A stretch of 64,000 nucleotides of DNA, taken from positions 10,122,832 to 10,186,831 of the forward strand of contig NC_033621.1 in the NCBI RefSeq assembly GCF_001540865.1, read 5' to 3'. The position numbers were made by a program, and so were the translations under genes. The notes under the pieces are model-generated. The model saw nothing but the letters and a program-made list of their open reading frames with translations, made no database searches and was not told the origin of the DNA. The first letter of the stretch is position 1. The number at the start of each line of letters is the position of its first letter. This stretch comes from Ananas comosus. Taxonomy: Eukaryota; Streptophyta; Magnoliopsida; Poales; Bromeliaceae. Below, in pieces: positions 1 to 12,729 of this stretch.

Positions 1-246
1 CCTGTGTATTAAGTGGACTATATAAATTATATATTGTAACTGAATCATTAGATTTTACATCGTGATGTCTTTTACACAAATAATGGTACATTTTTTTCAT
101 CGCACTTTCTGCCTGTACGTAATGCATCGTCCCCTCAACTCCAAATAGAAACTAAGATAGTTAATGATCCAAGATATAATGTTTGTTTTTTTTTACTCTT
201 TATGTTGGAGTGCAAATAATTTTTCTCACAATAATAATTGTAATAG

Positions 247-1207
<961 letters not shown>

Positions 1208-1221
1208 AATATTAAAAAATA

Positions 1222-1589
1222 GGGTAAATTGCAAATTTGGTGTGGTGGGTGACATTTTGATCCTCAAACTTTAATTTATTGTCATTTCTTGCTCAAACTT
1301 TTGGAATTGGTGCAATTAAGTTCTATAACCCAAATTAGTTGACTAAATATTGATATATTACTAAAATAGAAGTAATGTAATAGTGATGTGATTGATAATA
1401 CACAAATATTTAAAATGTCACATTACTTTTACATCAGCGATCAATGCGTCAATATTTAGTTAATTAAATTAGGTTTTGGAACTTAATTATAACAATTCTG
1501 AAAGTACAAGCTAGAAATTACAACAAATTAAAGTTTGAGCACTAAATGTCATCGGTCTCATAGTTTGAAGAACAAGCATGCAATTTACC
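1222..1589. mobile_element. Foldback MITE in 3' flank of peroxidase copy 1
   Basis: Begins GGGTAAATTGCA and ends TGCAATTTACC, with longer imperfect inverted arms ('tttgatcctcaaac' against 'gtttgagcactaaa'). It starts 14 bp after the stop codon, so it probably contributes to the 3' UTR. The same element sits at the same place after copy 2 (35532-35908), so it predates the duplication. A third family member at 57015-58182 carries a CACTA MITE. Superfamily not assigned. Confidence 0.6.
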
Positions 1590-1663
1590 GCAATAATATA
1601 TAATGTATCTGAACTTAAATCTAAATAGCTTTTTGTGATCACAATAATATGATCAGAGATATA

Positions 1664-1686
1664 CTCTCTCTCTCTCTCTCTCTCTT
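1664..1686. repeat. (CT)n microsatellite
   Basis: About eleven CT units. The matching place downstream of peroxidase copy 2 (around 35995) is shorter and interrupted. Confidence 0.9.
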
Positions 1687-2715
1687 TCTCTCCTCTTTCT
1701 GGCTCTCTTTCTCATCTTACTTTTTCCTCATCCACAATGGTACTCATAACAGTGCTAGAAAAAAGTCTAAAATGTGGAAGTCACATAGATGATATGGTAC
1801 TGTTTTCAACCAATCACAATTGAATCCTAGAGTTCGCCCATTTTATCACACGGTGTTAGAAAAATAGTTTTGGTGTACTATTTTTCAAAAAGAGAAAATT
1901 TGATTGGTTGGGATATGGGTGACGTAGTGCGACCGCTACATAGAAGACTTTCTCTAGCATTAGAGTCCTCGTCCTCCTGTCAATAATGTGTGTTATTTTT
2001 GTGTTTGGGTATTGTGAGTATTCTGGTCATAGCGGTGTGCGGCAAATTCAATAAAGGCTTGTTGAGGACATTGTGCTTGGTTACTGCTTTCACATGGCTC
2101 AAGTTTTTCTTCATAGTGTTTAATTTTTGTCTATTTCTCACGGGCTTTCACGTCGATTATGACTTTAATTGTTCTGTCAACTTAGTTGCTTTGATTTGTT
2201 GGTTTTGGGGTTTTATTTATTGTTTTCTTTTTATATTTTTATTGTCCAGGGTTGTGCTTAAAATTTCTCTCCAAAATTATGTACTGTCATAATCAAGTTC
2301 TACTCCAACGAAATGCCTACGGATTTTTTTTCTTTAAAACAAATATATATGATTTAGATCATAAATATGTTTTCCCCAGTGAACTGTTTAGATCACATAA
2401 ACCAAAAAAAAACTACTTTGCCTTTTTTTAAAACTGTTTGTTAAGTTCATTCGAGTTTAACAAGCATTAAGAATGGCTTCATTTCGCTGTTGCAGATTGT
2501 TTATAAACTTTGTAATTGTTTCATGTCAAAATTAAATTTCAAGAGTATTAGCTTTTGTTTTTTTTTGTTTTTAAAATAAGTTTGCAAACTTACAATAATA
2601 TATAAAAAAGAGCATATAGAGAAATCCATATCTAGTTTCTTGAATAAAGTAGAACTTGAACAATGCAAAAATAATATACACAAATAATGGCAAATATATA
2701 CAACATCAGCTATTG

Positions 2716-3694
2716 TCACGTACGTTACGGGATTCTTTTTGAAAATCTTTTTTAAAAAACTAGCGAAAAACGTAAATTTTTTTTTTTTCTAAACACCTTT
2801 AAAGGCACCTCGAGAATTCGTCAAGATCTATCATATGGATAAGGGATCCCTAAGCGAATGAATAGAATCTCTCTTATACATGCATGACATTGAACATTTA
2901 TACAAACATCAACCCCACAACAAGCACACAGACAGATATACACATAAATATTTGAAATTCATAATTAGAAATCAACTAAACCAATAACTAAATCCATAGT
3001 TAGCAGTCATTAATAAACAATAAGTAACAAACTAAACTAAGTCACGTGGATCTGAAACATAAAACCAATCTGAATAAACTGAAACACATGGTAACCAATC
3101 TGAAACAATATAAAACCAATCAAAAATGAGTAGAGTAAAAATAAAATAAAATATTAAGCTTATAAAGAATTTTTTTGAGTTAAAAGTTAAAACTGATAAA
3201 AAAATAATATTCTTAATTTTAAAATTCTTTGAATAGATAAAATATTATATTAACTTATATTCTATAAAAACCAATTAAACTCAAAACGTGTATCTTGGGT
3301 AAATGGAATTGATTTATGATGTAAACCAACTGGTCAAACGAAGAAGATAAAACTTCGCAATCTCTCATTAAAACCTTATTTCCATTATTAAAAATAAAAA
3401 ATGATCTTGTTGCATATGATGGCCATAAATATTTTAAATGAATATTTTAATCAATCTTTAATTATCTCTCTTAGCATATATTTACACAAGTTGGAGTTTG
3501 GAGTTAGTAAAACATGTGTCCAGAGAGACTCTTCTCTTTCCCCACTCAAGATCTTAATTTATTATGTATGTTTTCGAAAAATATGCTTTGATCAGATTCT
3601 ATATTTCATGAACCACGACAAACGTAACCAAGAAAATAGAAAAAGACATATTCATCTTCAACAAAAAATATTCTATTCAGACATATAAACATTA
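2716..3694. other. AT-rich intergenic DNA, no gene seen
   Basis: Very AT-rich, with short A and T runs. The 95-codon frame at 3401-3688 has no recognisable motif and non-coding composition. Nothing else is supported here. Confidence 0.6.
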
Positions 3695-5842
3695 GCACAA
3701 AATATATTTTAGACGATGCTTTTTAAACGCTCAATTCTAGCATTGTTAATATTTGGCATGCGTCGACACTATAATTAAGTAATATTTTTATCAGATACTG
3801 ATAAAAATTCTCTGACGCTATATTAAAGCGTTGGTGTATTTATTCCGACACATTTACTTAACGACTCTTTGCTTGACACTTTTACAAGCGTCGGGATTAT
3901 TCTTACCGACGCTTGTATGTAGTATCTCTGGTGTTTGGTTACCCGTGGATTTCAGCATCTGAGACTTATCGACACATCTGGAGAGTGTCGAGATAAGTCG
4001 CAATCGTTTTGGCGTGAAATGGACGCAAAACGGACTGAGTGCAACGTGAGAGCAGAGTTTGATATTGAAATTTGCAAAGTGTGGGTTTCAGTATTAAGTA
4101 CCGGTACCATGCAGGGGAGTACCGGTATCCAGTGTATTTTTCGAACAGCTGCTCTCGGGTTGCGATAATTGATGCTGAGTACTGGTAAGGCATCGGGCTG
4201 GTACCGGTACTCTAGCTGGAATGTTGAGTTGGTGAGGGGTAGAACGGTCTTTTTGTTGGTGGTTATCCACACCACCAAATCCCTCGTATTTATCCACCAG
4301 AGAGATTAATTATCCTTCTCCTCTCTTTCTCTAACTTTGGTTATATGCTTGGTGGAGACCACAGCTTGAGCTCGGATCGACGTCGACGTTGCGCCGGGGA
4401 GCTGATCGAGCGCGTGGACGTCGCGGTTGCGCCGTTAGAGGCCGGACGAGCGCGTATTTTCCCTTCTTTTGACTTCTCACCGTAGTTGGACTAGTTTTTT
4501 GAGGTGGGTTGAAGTTTACAGAAATCGCCGGAATACCTCCTATGTTTTTATACCGTCGACATGTATCATTTGTGTATTTTTCTTACTAGTACTCGAATTC
4601 ATGGATTAGTGTTTAAATCTGAATTTGGCGTTAAGCTAGTAGTTTAATATTATATGTTAGACTTGGAATTGACTTAGGAGAAAACATATAGATCCTACAT
4701 TGTCACTTTCTGAAAATTACCAGATTTAGTTTTAGAAGCTATGGTTTATTTGTATCGTCGTTGTTAGTATGCGATGGATACCCAGATTAGGATAGGATGA
4801 GTTTACGCTCGTACTGGGATGCCGAGTTTATTTTTACAGTAGTGTGTAGACTGTTTCAGACTGTCGGGTGCCGTCGCGGTTGACAGTGGACCCAAATTTC
4901 TATATTTACATCAGATTGTGCCAAGGGCACGTGAGTTTTGGTTGTTAGACCAGTTAGACCCAGTTGTTTTGATTATAGTCCGTGAGAGCCTGATTGAGCT
5001 CGTTAGAGACATACTTTCATACTCGGTTGGGTAGCGCCCACGAGTGCCACTCCGGAGTCGGGCTTAATGCGTTTGCGTTGATGTCGTAGTGTCCTGGTTG
5101 GACTTGGTCTCCACCAACAATCCAGCGTGGTGGTGGTTGGTGTAGTTTCGACAGATGGGACGGTTGTGTTCACAGTCCCTAATGAGATTGGGTCAGAGAT
5201 TGCATCTTGCTTATATCTACAGATAACTAATGTTGGTTAGCGACAGTATAGTGGCATGTAGCCGTAGAGTTTTTTCAGCTTTCTTTACTATTCTTGAGCA
5301 TACTTTCTGTAGACTGTGGGTGAGCCGTTGAGGTCGGCAGTGGTACCCACTGAGGGCTACTTTTTTTTGGAGTAGTTCTCACACCCAGTTGTTGACCCTT
5401 TTTTGCAGAGCCTTCGTCCGCGGCTGCTGCTGTTCCTGATTTGGATCGTGGAAAGGGAGTCGCGAGCTAAATCCCTTCTAGTCTTGTTGCTGTTCTAGAG
5501 GAGTACCAGCTATAGATAGTTTTGATTTTTAGTTCATGTAGATACTGATGTTAGTTAGTCGCTGGAGCGAGTGATGTCTGTATCTTGGAGATTATGTATG
5601 TATAGTGAACCTGATATTTATTTATATATGTGTACAGTTCTGTTAGCAGCTCTATACTACTAGTTGTAGTTTTGTATGATTACAGGTATAGATACAGCTA
5701 TCGCTTTATATACAGAGAAAATTCTTTTGTATACGGCGGGTCTATTGGCGTGCCCGAAAAAATGTGGTAATCCGGGATGTGACATTTAAAGTATCGCTAA
5801 TTATTGTTTAAACTGCCCTTAAGTGCAAGATTTGTTGTAGTG
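3695..5842. mobile_element. CACTA-like MITE relic split by a solo LTR
   Basis: Sequence resuming after the LTR ends in TTTGTTGTAGTG at 5842, a CACTA-type terminus. The left side shows CACAAAATATATTTTAGACG and repeated 'gacgct/agcgtc' subterminal motifs (3711-3917), typical of non-autonomous CACTA elements. The left terminus has lost bases relative to CACTACAA, and I found no clear 3-bp TSD. This is a different family from the 515-bp CACTA MITE found at six other places in the window. Confidence 0.55.
3918..5784 (+). mobile_element. Solo LTR, TGTA...GTGACA family
   Basis: Starts TGTAGTATCTCTGG and ends CCGGGATGTGACA. It aligns along its length with the LTR at 44094-45929: both share 'gagagtgtcg', TACCGGTA palindromes near the 5' third, 'ttagacttgga', 'gtgccactccggagtcggg', 'agattgggtcag' and an 'aaagggagtcgcg' block near the end. 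There is no internal coding region or second LTR, hence solo. The flanks are TTGTA and TTTAA, only 3/5 matching, so any TSD has decayed. Promoter-like and polyadenylation functions of the LTR are family knowledge, not seen directly. Confidence 0.75.
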
Positions 5843-6175
5843 AAATATTTTATGTAGTATATTTTTCTTATTTTATTTACGGAGTTTATAATATTTAGTA
5901 AATGAGGAATTTAATTAAATGTCTAAATTGAAATATCATACTTACCCGTCAAAGTTTTTTTTGAGAAAAAGAAAATTTTATATGTGAATATATTATCTAA
6001 CCAAATAATGAATAACACGGCCTTTTTGAAAATAAATATCAGTCTCTCAAATAATTCCAATCATGAAAGAAAATGCACAAATCGAAGGAGTTATTGCGTG
6101 CCCGGGGAACGAGACATCCGGGGCGTGACATAACCCTTCTTTGGATGTCCGAATAAATTATTTAGTGATAACTTA
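5843..6175. other. AT-rich spacer
   Basis: Unique-looking AT-rich DNA between two transposons. It contains a short 'gtgcccggggaacgag..gggcgtgaca' string near 6097-6130 that resembles the 3' end of the GTGACA LTR family, so a small LTR remnant may be present. Confidence 0.4.
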
Positions 6176-6690
6176 CACTACAACAGAATTAGATTATAGA
6201 GACACATTTTTGAGACACTTTTATATAAGTGTCCCATTTATACTAAAACTTTTAAAAAAGTCAACTAAGGCCTAAATATAAAATCCAATCCAACAAAAAA
6301 TAAAAAAGTTATTCTGCTCAACCCATCCCACCTAGCCCATTTGGCCTAATTATAAAATAGAAAAGAAAAAGAAAAAAAAATCGATCACCATCTCCCCTTC
6401 TCTCCTCACTCAATTCACTGAAATCCTAAACGAAGACCCTTCGCTCTCCTCCTCCTCTGCCACCGCAGCCAACGAGGTAGAGTTCCGGCTGTTGCTAAAT
6501 ACTTAAATAAGTGTTCGTAAATTAGCAGCATTCTTTTTAGATTATACCAACACTCTTAAACTATCACTATATACCTATCATCTCCACATATAACAATATT
6601 TTTTAAAGTGTCGGTAATTTAGCCAGCAACACTTTTTTTGATCTATACCGACATTTAAAAGTGTCGCTATACATCATTTTTATTGTAGTG
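6176..6690 (+). mobile_element. CACTA MITE, copy A (515 bp)
   Basis: Starts CACTACAACAGAATTAG and ends TTTTTATTGTAGTG. It is flanked on both sides by TTA (6173-6175 and 6691-6693), the 3-bp TSD expected of CACTA transposons. The interior holds repeated 'gtgtcg' motifs, a C/T-rich stretch with 'tctgccaccgcagcc' that reads like captured genic DNA, and no open frame. It is non-autonomous and would need a transposase supplied elsewhere. Confidence 0.9.
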
Positions 6691-6693
6691 TTA

Positions 6694-7368
6694 TTTGGAA
6701 TGAGAATTTTCTTGTGTGATTGAAGATGTTCGATTTTTGCTATTTAACTGTTTTGACATTTGTAATTTGATAATATAACATATTTCATCTATAAAGTAAC
6801 TTTTCTTATTCTGAAAAAATGACTAAAATGCTAGATATATGATATTCCATTTAGACATTTTATCATACGTCTCATCTGTCTTATAAATAAATCAAAGATT
6901 ACCGAAAAAATGAGAATTATTGTTTATGATTGCTAGTTACGAGTATAATCTTAAAAGATCTTTAATGTGCATGATCTGGTTAAACCGGTGTAATCCGAAT
7001 AGGGGGTAAGTCATATTATTTAAAAAATATTAATGATTTAATGACTAAATATAATATGCCTATGTACACAATTGATTATACTTCTCATCTATAAAATATT
7101 ACAAACTTCATTAGTATTGCGCTGAATAAGATGTTCATAAATCCAAATAGACTCAAAGTCAAAATTAATCCTGATTTCCATTACTTTCTTGTACCTGTGG
7201 GTTTTATAAAGAAAATCAAGACAAATTTAAAATACATAAATATTTTATTCTGTATATATTTACATAAATATTTTATTCTGTATATATTTGAATTTTATTT
7301 TATTTACATTAAATAGGTGTAAGTGCTAACTAACTATTTCAAAAGCATGATAGCACTCATTGGTTTCC
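6694..7368. other. AT-rich intergenic DNA
   Basis: No gene or repeat recognised. The 61-codon frame at 7131-7316 is low-complexity (two 'cataaatattttattctgta' repeats near 7236 and 7262) and is not credible as coding. Confidence 0.5.
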
Positions 7369-7515
7369 TTTTTGAGAGATAGATAGCACGCTACCCGCTT
7401 CGTTTATTTCATTTAGAAATAAACTTAGCTGGAAATGTGAATCAATTAGGATTCGAATTTGGGTCTCGGGTACCAACCACCAAACCCTTTGCCACTTGCT
7501 GTAGGGACGGTCGGT
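7369..7515 (-). mobile_element. tRNA-derived SINE, copy 1
   Basis: On the minus strand it starts ACCGACCGTCCCTAGAGC-like, carries a pol III box B (GGATTCGAA on the plus strand, i.e. TTCGAATCC) and ends 'ctatctctc' plus poly(A). It is flanked by near-identical direct repeats of about 20 bp (7348-7367 and 7515-7534; both read 'tgatag..ctcattggtttc'), as expected for target-primed insertion. Confidence 0.85.
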
Positions 7516-7572
7516 GATAGTGCTCATTGGTTTCAATCTGACTCAACCCACCTAGATGTTAGGTTTATTGTT

Positions 7573-7619
7573 TGGGCTCATCCAACTCAACTTATTGGGC
7601 TCATCCAACTCAACTTATT
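7573..7619. repeat. Direct repeat, 2 x 23 bp
   Basis: 'gggctcatccaactcaactt' occurs twice in tandem. The same phrase occurs in U1 (13038-13060) and U2 (about 27246-27270), so this is a fragment of the same LTR-like sequence. Confidence 0.7.
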
Positions 7620-8035
7620 ACTCTCCTAGCCCTATTGTCTATAATAACTATAAAATTCATACTCTGTAATGAATTAGTTTACTTAAATTCATTTGAATTT
7701 ATATTCAAATTCTGGAGGAAAGAGAGAAAAGGTTATTTTGAGATTCAAACACCTTCAAATGAAACAAAAAACACTATTTTAACGGTCCGGCAGTACTGAA
7801 AGCGTGGTGAAGTCCATTTTCACATTTGGCTCATCGAAAGCTCAAAAAAGCACGAAAATAAAAACGAGGTCAAAATTGAAAAATTATTTTTTAAAAAAAG
7901 ATTAAATATTTTATGTACCATTTCACGGGAAATTGAATAGGGAGGTACCTTTATGCTAAATACACGTACTGCTGAGGGCTTAGAACAAAATTTTGAAAAT
8001 GGAGGGACTTTGGAGCATTTTTGCCAAACCCTACA

Positions 8036-8249
8036 TATTGGTTCGGGTATAAGTAAGAACTAGCTTATACCAGAGATAGGTACAAATTTAGATATAAGCG
8101 AGAACCAAACCAATTTTGTGTTTGGATGAAAATTTGGTTGTTCACGGGAATAAGAAAAATAGCGGTTGGATAGATAAGATGGAATAAGAAAAATAGTTGA
8201 TGGTTATAAATAGAAAATAATGATATTACCCCTCATTATATTTGAATTT
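8036..8249 (+). mobile_element. Truncated Harbinger-like MITE
   Basis: Runs parallel to the left 220 bp of the complete element at 32361-33249 ('aagtaagaactag', 'tttggatga', 'taagaaaaatag', 'tggatagataag', 'aataatgatattacccc') and stops exactly at the N at 8250. The right part is missing, perhaps through an assembly gap. Confidence 0.65.
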
Positions 8250-8250
8250 N

Positions 8251-8332
8251 GGAGGAGGAAACCCTTGGGAGGTCGAAGGCGTGGGCCTGGGGTGGCACCG
8301 AGGGGAAAGGAGATTGGGTCAAGTGGCTTAGT

Positions 8333-8366
<34 letters not shown>

Positions 8367-8900
8367 CTTGGGAGACTGTTGGCCGATTTTCGACGGTCGC
8401 GGGATGGTCGCCGGTGGTTGGGATCGACGACGATGTAGCAGAGGAGAGTCCTTGTGACAGCTGATGGGTTGAGAGGGAGAGGGGATTGAATAGGGTTGAT
8501 GGAAACCCTAAGAGCCAGTTTGGATTGGGTACAAGATGGGGTATAAGGTCCTTATACCCCATCTTGACCTTATACCCCATCTTGTACCCGAACACAATTT
8601 GGGCTAGGTCGGAACTATATTTCCCACCTTAGCGCTAAGGTGGGAAATATAGTTCCGACCTAGCCCAAATTGTGTTCGGGTACAAGATGGGGTATAAGGT
8701 CAAGATGGGGTATAAGGACCTTATACCCCATCTTGTACCCAATCCAAACTGGCTCTTAGGGTTTCCATCAACCCTATTCAATCCCCTCTCCCTCTCAACC
8801 CATCAGCTGTCACAAGGACTCTCCTCTGCTACATCGTCGTCGATCCCAACCACCGGCGACCATCCCGCGACCGTCGAAAATCGGCCAACAGTCTCCCAAG

Positions 8901-8934
<34 letters not shown>

Positions 8935-9016
8935 ACTAAGCCACTTGACCCAATCTCCTTTCCCCTCGGTGCCACCCCAGGCCCACGCCTTCGACCTCCC
9001 AAGGGTTTCCTCCTCC
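8251..9016. repeat. Near-perfect palindrome, 2 x 383 bp
   Basis: The left arm 8251-8633 is the reverse complement of 8634-9016, with the dyad in AGCGCT at 8631-8636 and no spacer. Both arms contain a (GA/CT)n run and the hairpin motif 'gatggggtataagg'. The left edge coincides with the single N at 8250, which makes an assembly or sequencing foldback artefact a strong alternative. Reading frames on the two strands translate identically because of the symmetry and are not separate genes. Confidence 0.9.
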
Positions 9017-9660
9017 GGCAGCCCGAGCGCGGCCAGGCCCTCCCCGAGCAAAGGATCAAAGTTTGATCCTGTTTGGAGTGGTTTCGGGCCATACCTCTGT
9101 TTGACCGCCGCTATCGCTTCCTACCTTTGCTGTCGACCCGGAAGCACCCTCCGGAGTCGCCCTAACACTCCCGAACTTCTCCTATGGCCAAAAATCTATG
9201 TTCCGGCCTCGGGGCTTCTTGGTTGGTCACAACATCAAAAGCGCCGCCACCTATGCCTCCCGCCGCCGGCAGTTGCCTCCCCTAACTCCTTCCTAACTGC
9301 CACTATATTCATCAACCGGCGCATGTGCCCCCTGGCCGTCGAAGCTCGGGAAGAAGAAGATGCTATCTTGGTTGACCCGAGCTAGGGTTTTCTTTTGGCC
9401 GACTTCATTTTCTCGGCCATCCCTGATACCACCGACTCCACGGAAGGTGAGCACGATCCTCCTAAAGTGCTTGGACATCCGTGCTCACATTCATTGTAGT
9501 CCAAGAGGTCTCGATTTGTGGATCCTGCTATGACGCTCCCAAAGACCTTGAAAACTACAATTCATGTAACCCTGGTGCACTTCTCAGCCTTCGTTTGCAC
9601 TTCAAACAATGAGCTCGGGCTTTGGTACGTCGAGACCTGTCAGCCAACTAAAAGATACGA
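9017..9660. other. GC-rich unclassified sequence
   Basis: Markedly richer in C than its neighbours. A 237-codon frame (8672-9385) spans the palindrome arm and this stretch, with Ser/Pro-rich low-complexity translation and no domain I recognise. It may be the leader of a retroelement or captured genic DNA. I cannot call a function. Confidence 0.4.
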
Positions 9661-10740
9661 CGACCCAGAGATCTAAAAAGTAAAAACACACCTAGAGGGG
9701 GGTGAATAAGTGTAAATAATAAAATAACCAACTGGATGCAATATAAACCATATGTGGAAAAAATAAAGCCAACAAACCGAGGTTTTTACATAGAAAACTC
9801 CAAGTGGAGTAAAAAACTACATGACTGATCACACAAAAAATCCACTAAGGAAAAATAGAGTATAAGGTGATTTACCGAAACCTTGACTCAACCTTTACCA
9901 TAGACTTGAAGTAGATTTTCTTTGCTGGTCCCTAATCGATTGAACTCCTTCAATCAATGACGTTACTACTCCTCGCAGCATCAAAGCCTCGAATCCACGA
10001 GCGTTCACTGAATCCTCGACCTCACACAAGTCCATGCACAACTTCTCATTTCGGAGCAAGTAGAACAATAGTTAGTGGTGATTTTCATGCTTAGAAATTC
10101 ATAAGATATGAGGGAAAACCTTATAAGAATAATCAATTTGATTCTTAATAGAATATCTGGATTAAAGCTCCAAAAATCAAATTGATGAGACAAAAAAAGA
10201 AACTTGTTCTCGAAAGATGAAAAAAAAAAGCACCAAAACAAGTTTCTATGGTTTCCGAGAGGTATTCTATCTTAGCTACGTTCCGGAGACACTCCCTATT
10301 TAGATGCTTAGAATCATATTAGAATTGAAAATACGTTTTCGAAAAATTCATGATGGGTTCAGAGTCCGGACCCTTCATCAATGTCTGGACTTTAATACTT
10401 TCAAAGCATCAAAGTCCAAATCTTCCCCTCAAAGTCCAACCCTGCGTTATAGCCAAGAAGGCTTACGAGGTCTAGACCCCGCCTTAAAGTCCGGACCCTG
10501 AAACTTGAAAAACTTCAGTTTTGTTCCGTAATAAGTTTCAGACCTATTCTAATATTTTTCAAACACTTAGAAATAATGCGTAAATCATCATTAATATGTA
10601 ATCATACCTCGGAGGCGTGAGCTCCATAAACGAGTTTTTGATCTTGATGTCTTCTTCTTCAACCCTTCAAGACTCTATATGACTCCACGAAATACGCCAA
10701 CATAAAATCCGCAATACCAACACTGCTGGTTGGTTTTCAA
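9661..10740. mobile_element. LTR-like retroelement fragment
   Basis: Contains 'cctagaggggggtgaata' (9692) followed by 'ttacatagaaaactccaa..gtgga', a phrase pattern I associate with LTRs of plant retrotransposons. No boundaries, PBS or coding domains were found, so this is tentative. Confidence 0.4.
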
Positions 10741-12729
10741 AGTGCACGATTTTCGGTAACGAGTCCAAACCCTAACTTTTTATATAAATTAATGCTATTA
10801 GATTAATGCAACTTTAGAGGTTTTTGTGCAAATTGGTCATGTGGGTTACTTCGAGTAGCGTGAACCCACAATATTTGACTTCTGGACTGATCGTCCTAAG
10901 TCCGATGATCTGTATGAAGCATATTTAGGGTTTTGGAGCATTTATCGGCAAAAACAAGATCATGGTTTCAGTTCAGGTTTTGCATTTAATCAACGTGAAT
11001 CCCTGGTATTTTTCGCTGTGCCTTGTTGGTTGGTTGCCCTTGCTGTCTCATGTGTCAGGAGACAACGAGTGGGCGGCGGAAGGTTCCGGAACCGAAATTG
11101 GCATTTTCAAAAACCCGATACGGCTTAGTTTTCATTAAACGCACTTGTTAGCGTAGTGTTCATGTGTTTGCTGCCTAGACACCCAAATCAGTACGTTTTA
11201 GGGCACTGGGTGATGTACCATATGGATTGGTACTTTATAGGGCACTTTGTAGGTTTTGGAAGTGTTACAATGAGTTTCCAAGAAATTCCAGCGGGTTTTG
11301 GGAATCGGTAAAAAGAACTGGTTGCTTGATGGCTTCGAGAATGTGAGATTAGTGACTTTGGATCACTTATTAGGGTTTGTCCTATTTAGTGGATTAGTTT
11401 GTGACACCATGGATCTTTTGAAGGTACAGTCGATGGTAAGGAGCACCTTAGGAGTTAGGTGCCTCGTATGATTCAGATGGATGCTCGATCCAAAGTCGGT
11501 ATAGTGGTGCTAGTTTAGTGACATTCTTTTTCTTTCTCTTTATACTTGATTACACACATTGCATGTTGAGCACGTGATTACCACTTGACTTCACTTCTCC
11601 TTGCTCTATTTTTATATATTTATCATGACTTAGCAATAGAGCAGTATTTCATTGGATGTCATTACATGACTTGATACATATATAATTGACCTGCTTAGTC
11701 GGTATGATGTGAGATCTATGAGATTGGATGACCTAATTAGTCGTTGTATTCCTTTTGGATCCTGTCTCGGTTAGTTGCCTATGGTTGGTTATTGATCATA
11801 TTGCATCCATTAACATAGCTCATGTGCATTTCACTTTGGCCGCCGCAATAGTATTCTCTTTCGAAAAAATGGTCGTACTTTCAACCCATAAACCCTATAT
11901 ATACGACCTACTACTAGGACCATATGCCAAATATGGCAGGACGTGGCATTGCCTAAGGGTATCAGACCAACATGGCAAGTGATTGGGTATTCTAGGACTT
12001 TTCATTCGATTGATGCATACTCTTTTTGTTTACAGTAGCGGTAGTTGTACACTCGTTATTCATTTCCTTTCAGTTCATATTTGCTACTGTATTCATCATA
12101 GTTTCATACCATGCTATACTATTTTTCGTTTGCCCATGAGTACAGCTTGCTATTGTCGGCTTATGGTACCTATTGAAAAACCTCAAGTTGGTTTATCAAC
12201 CCATGTTTTTATAGGTGACACAGGCAATGATAGTCGGAACGGTGCATGAGGTTCATGTAGCTAGTGAGCCTAGTGGTCCTGTGGATTGATCATTTTCTTG
12301 CTACGGTTTATGATTCTTTGTTATCCCAGTTATTCATTAATAATTCAGATACTGTGGTGATTCAGTTTATATTTGAATGGTTATTTTGAAGTAATAAACT
12401 GTGGATTTATGCTTAGGTGCATGACAGGGCATGCATCATTTTCACTAAGGACTGCTTAGTTGTATGTGCATTTAGCCTGTTTTGAATGTTGGGTGGTAAG
12501 TGGATTTGTTTGGTTGTGGAACGTAACAGGTAGATATGCCGTGCAAATATAGAGCAGACTCTATCCGTTGGGATATAGAAATTTCTGTATTTGTGAAGGG
12601 TCTGTCCACCCCGTGGTATATAAGGTTGTGTTTTTTTTAAAGAAAGATGGACATTTTTTCATTGGCGTTACTTTCCAAGTTTAACCTTTTTCTGAAAAAG
12701 CTTTACAGAAACGTCCCCGGAGCGCGACA
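10741..12729 (+). mobile_element. LTR-like sequence ending GCGCGACA
   Basis: Non-coding, moderately GC, ending 'ccccggagcgcgaca' at 12729, which resembles the ends of the GTGACA LTR family elsewhere in the window. The left end and TSD could not be fixed. Small frames inside (11755-11982, 11983-12249) show no domains. Confidence 0.45.

Noticed and set aside
1990..2292. 100-codon hydrophobic frame starting at a non-ATG codon
   Set aside because: Not preserved in the duplicated flank (about 38170-38450), AT-rich, no motif.
8672..9385. 237-codon open frame
   Set aside because: Half of it lies in the palindrome arm and repeats the minus-strand frame at 8236-8595. The translation is Ser/Pro low-complexity with no domain.
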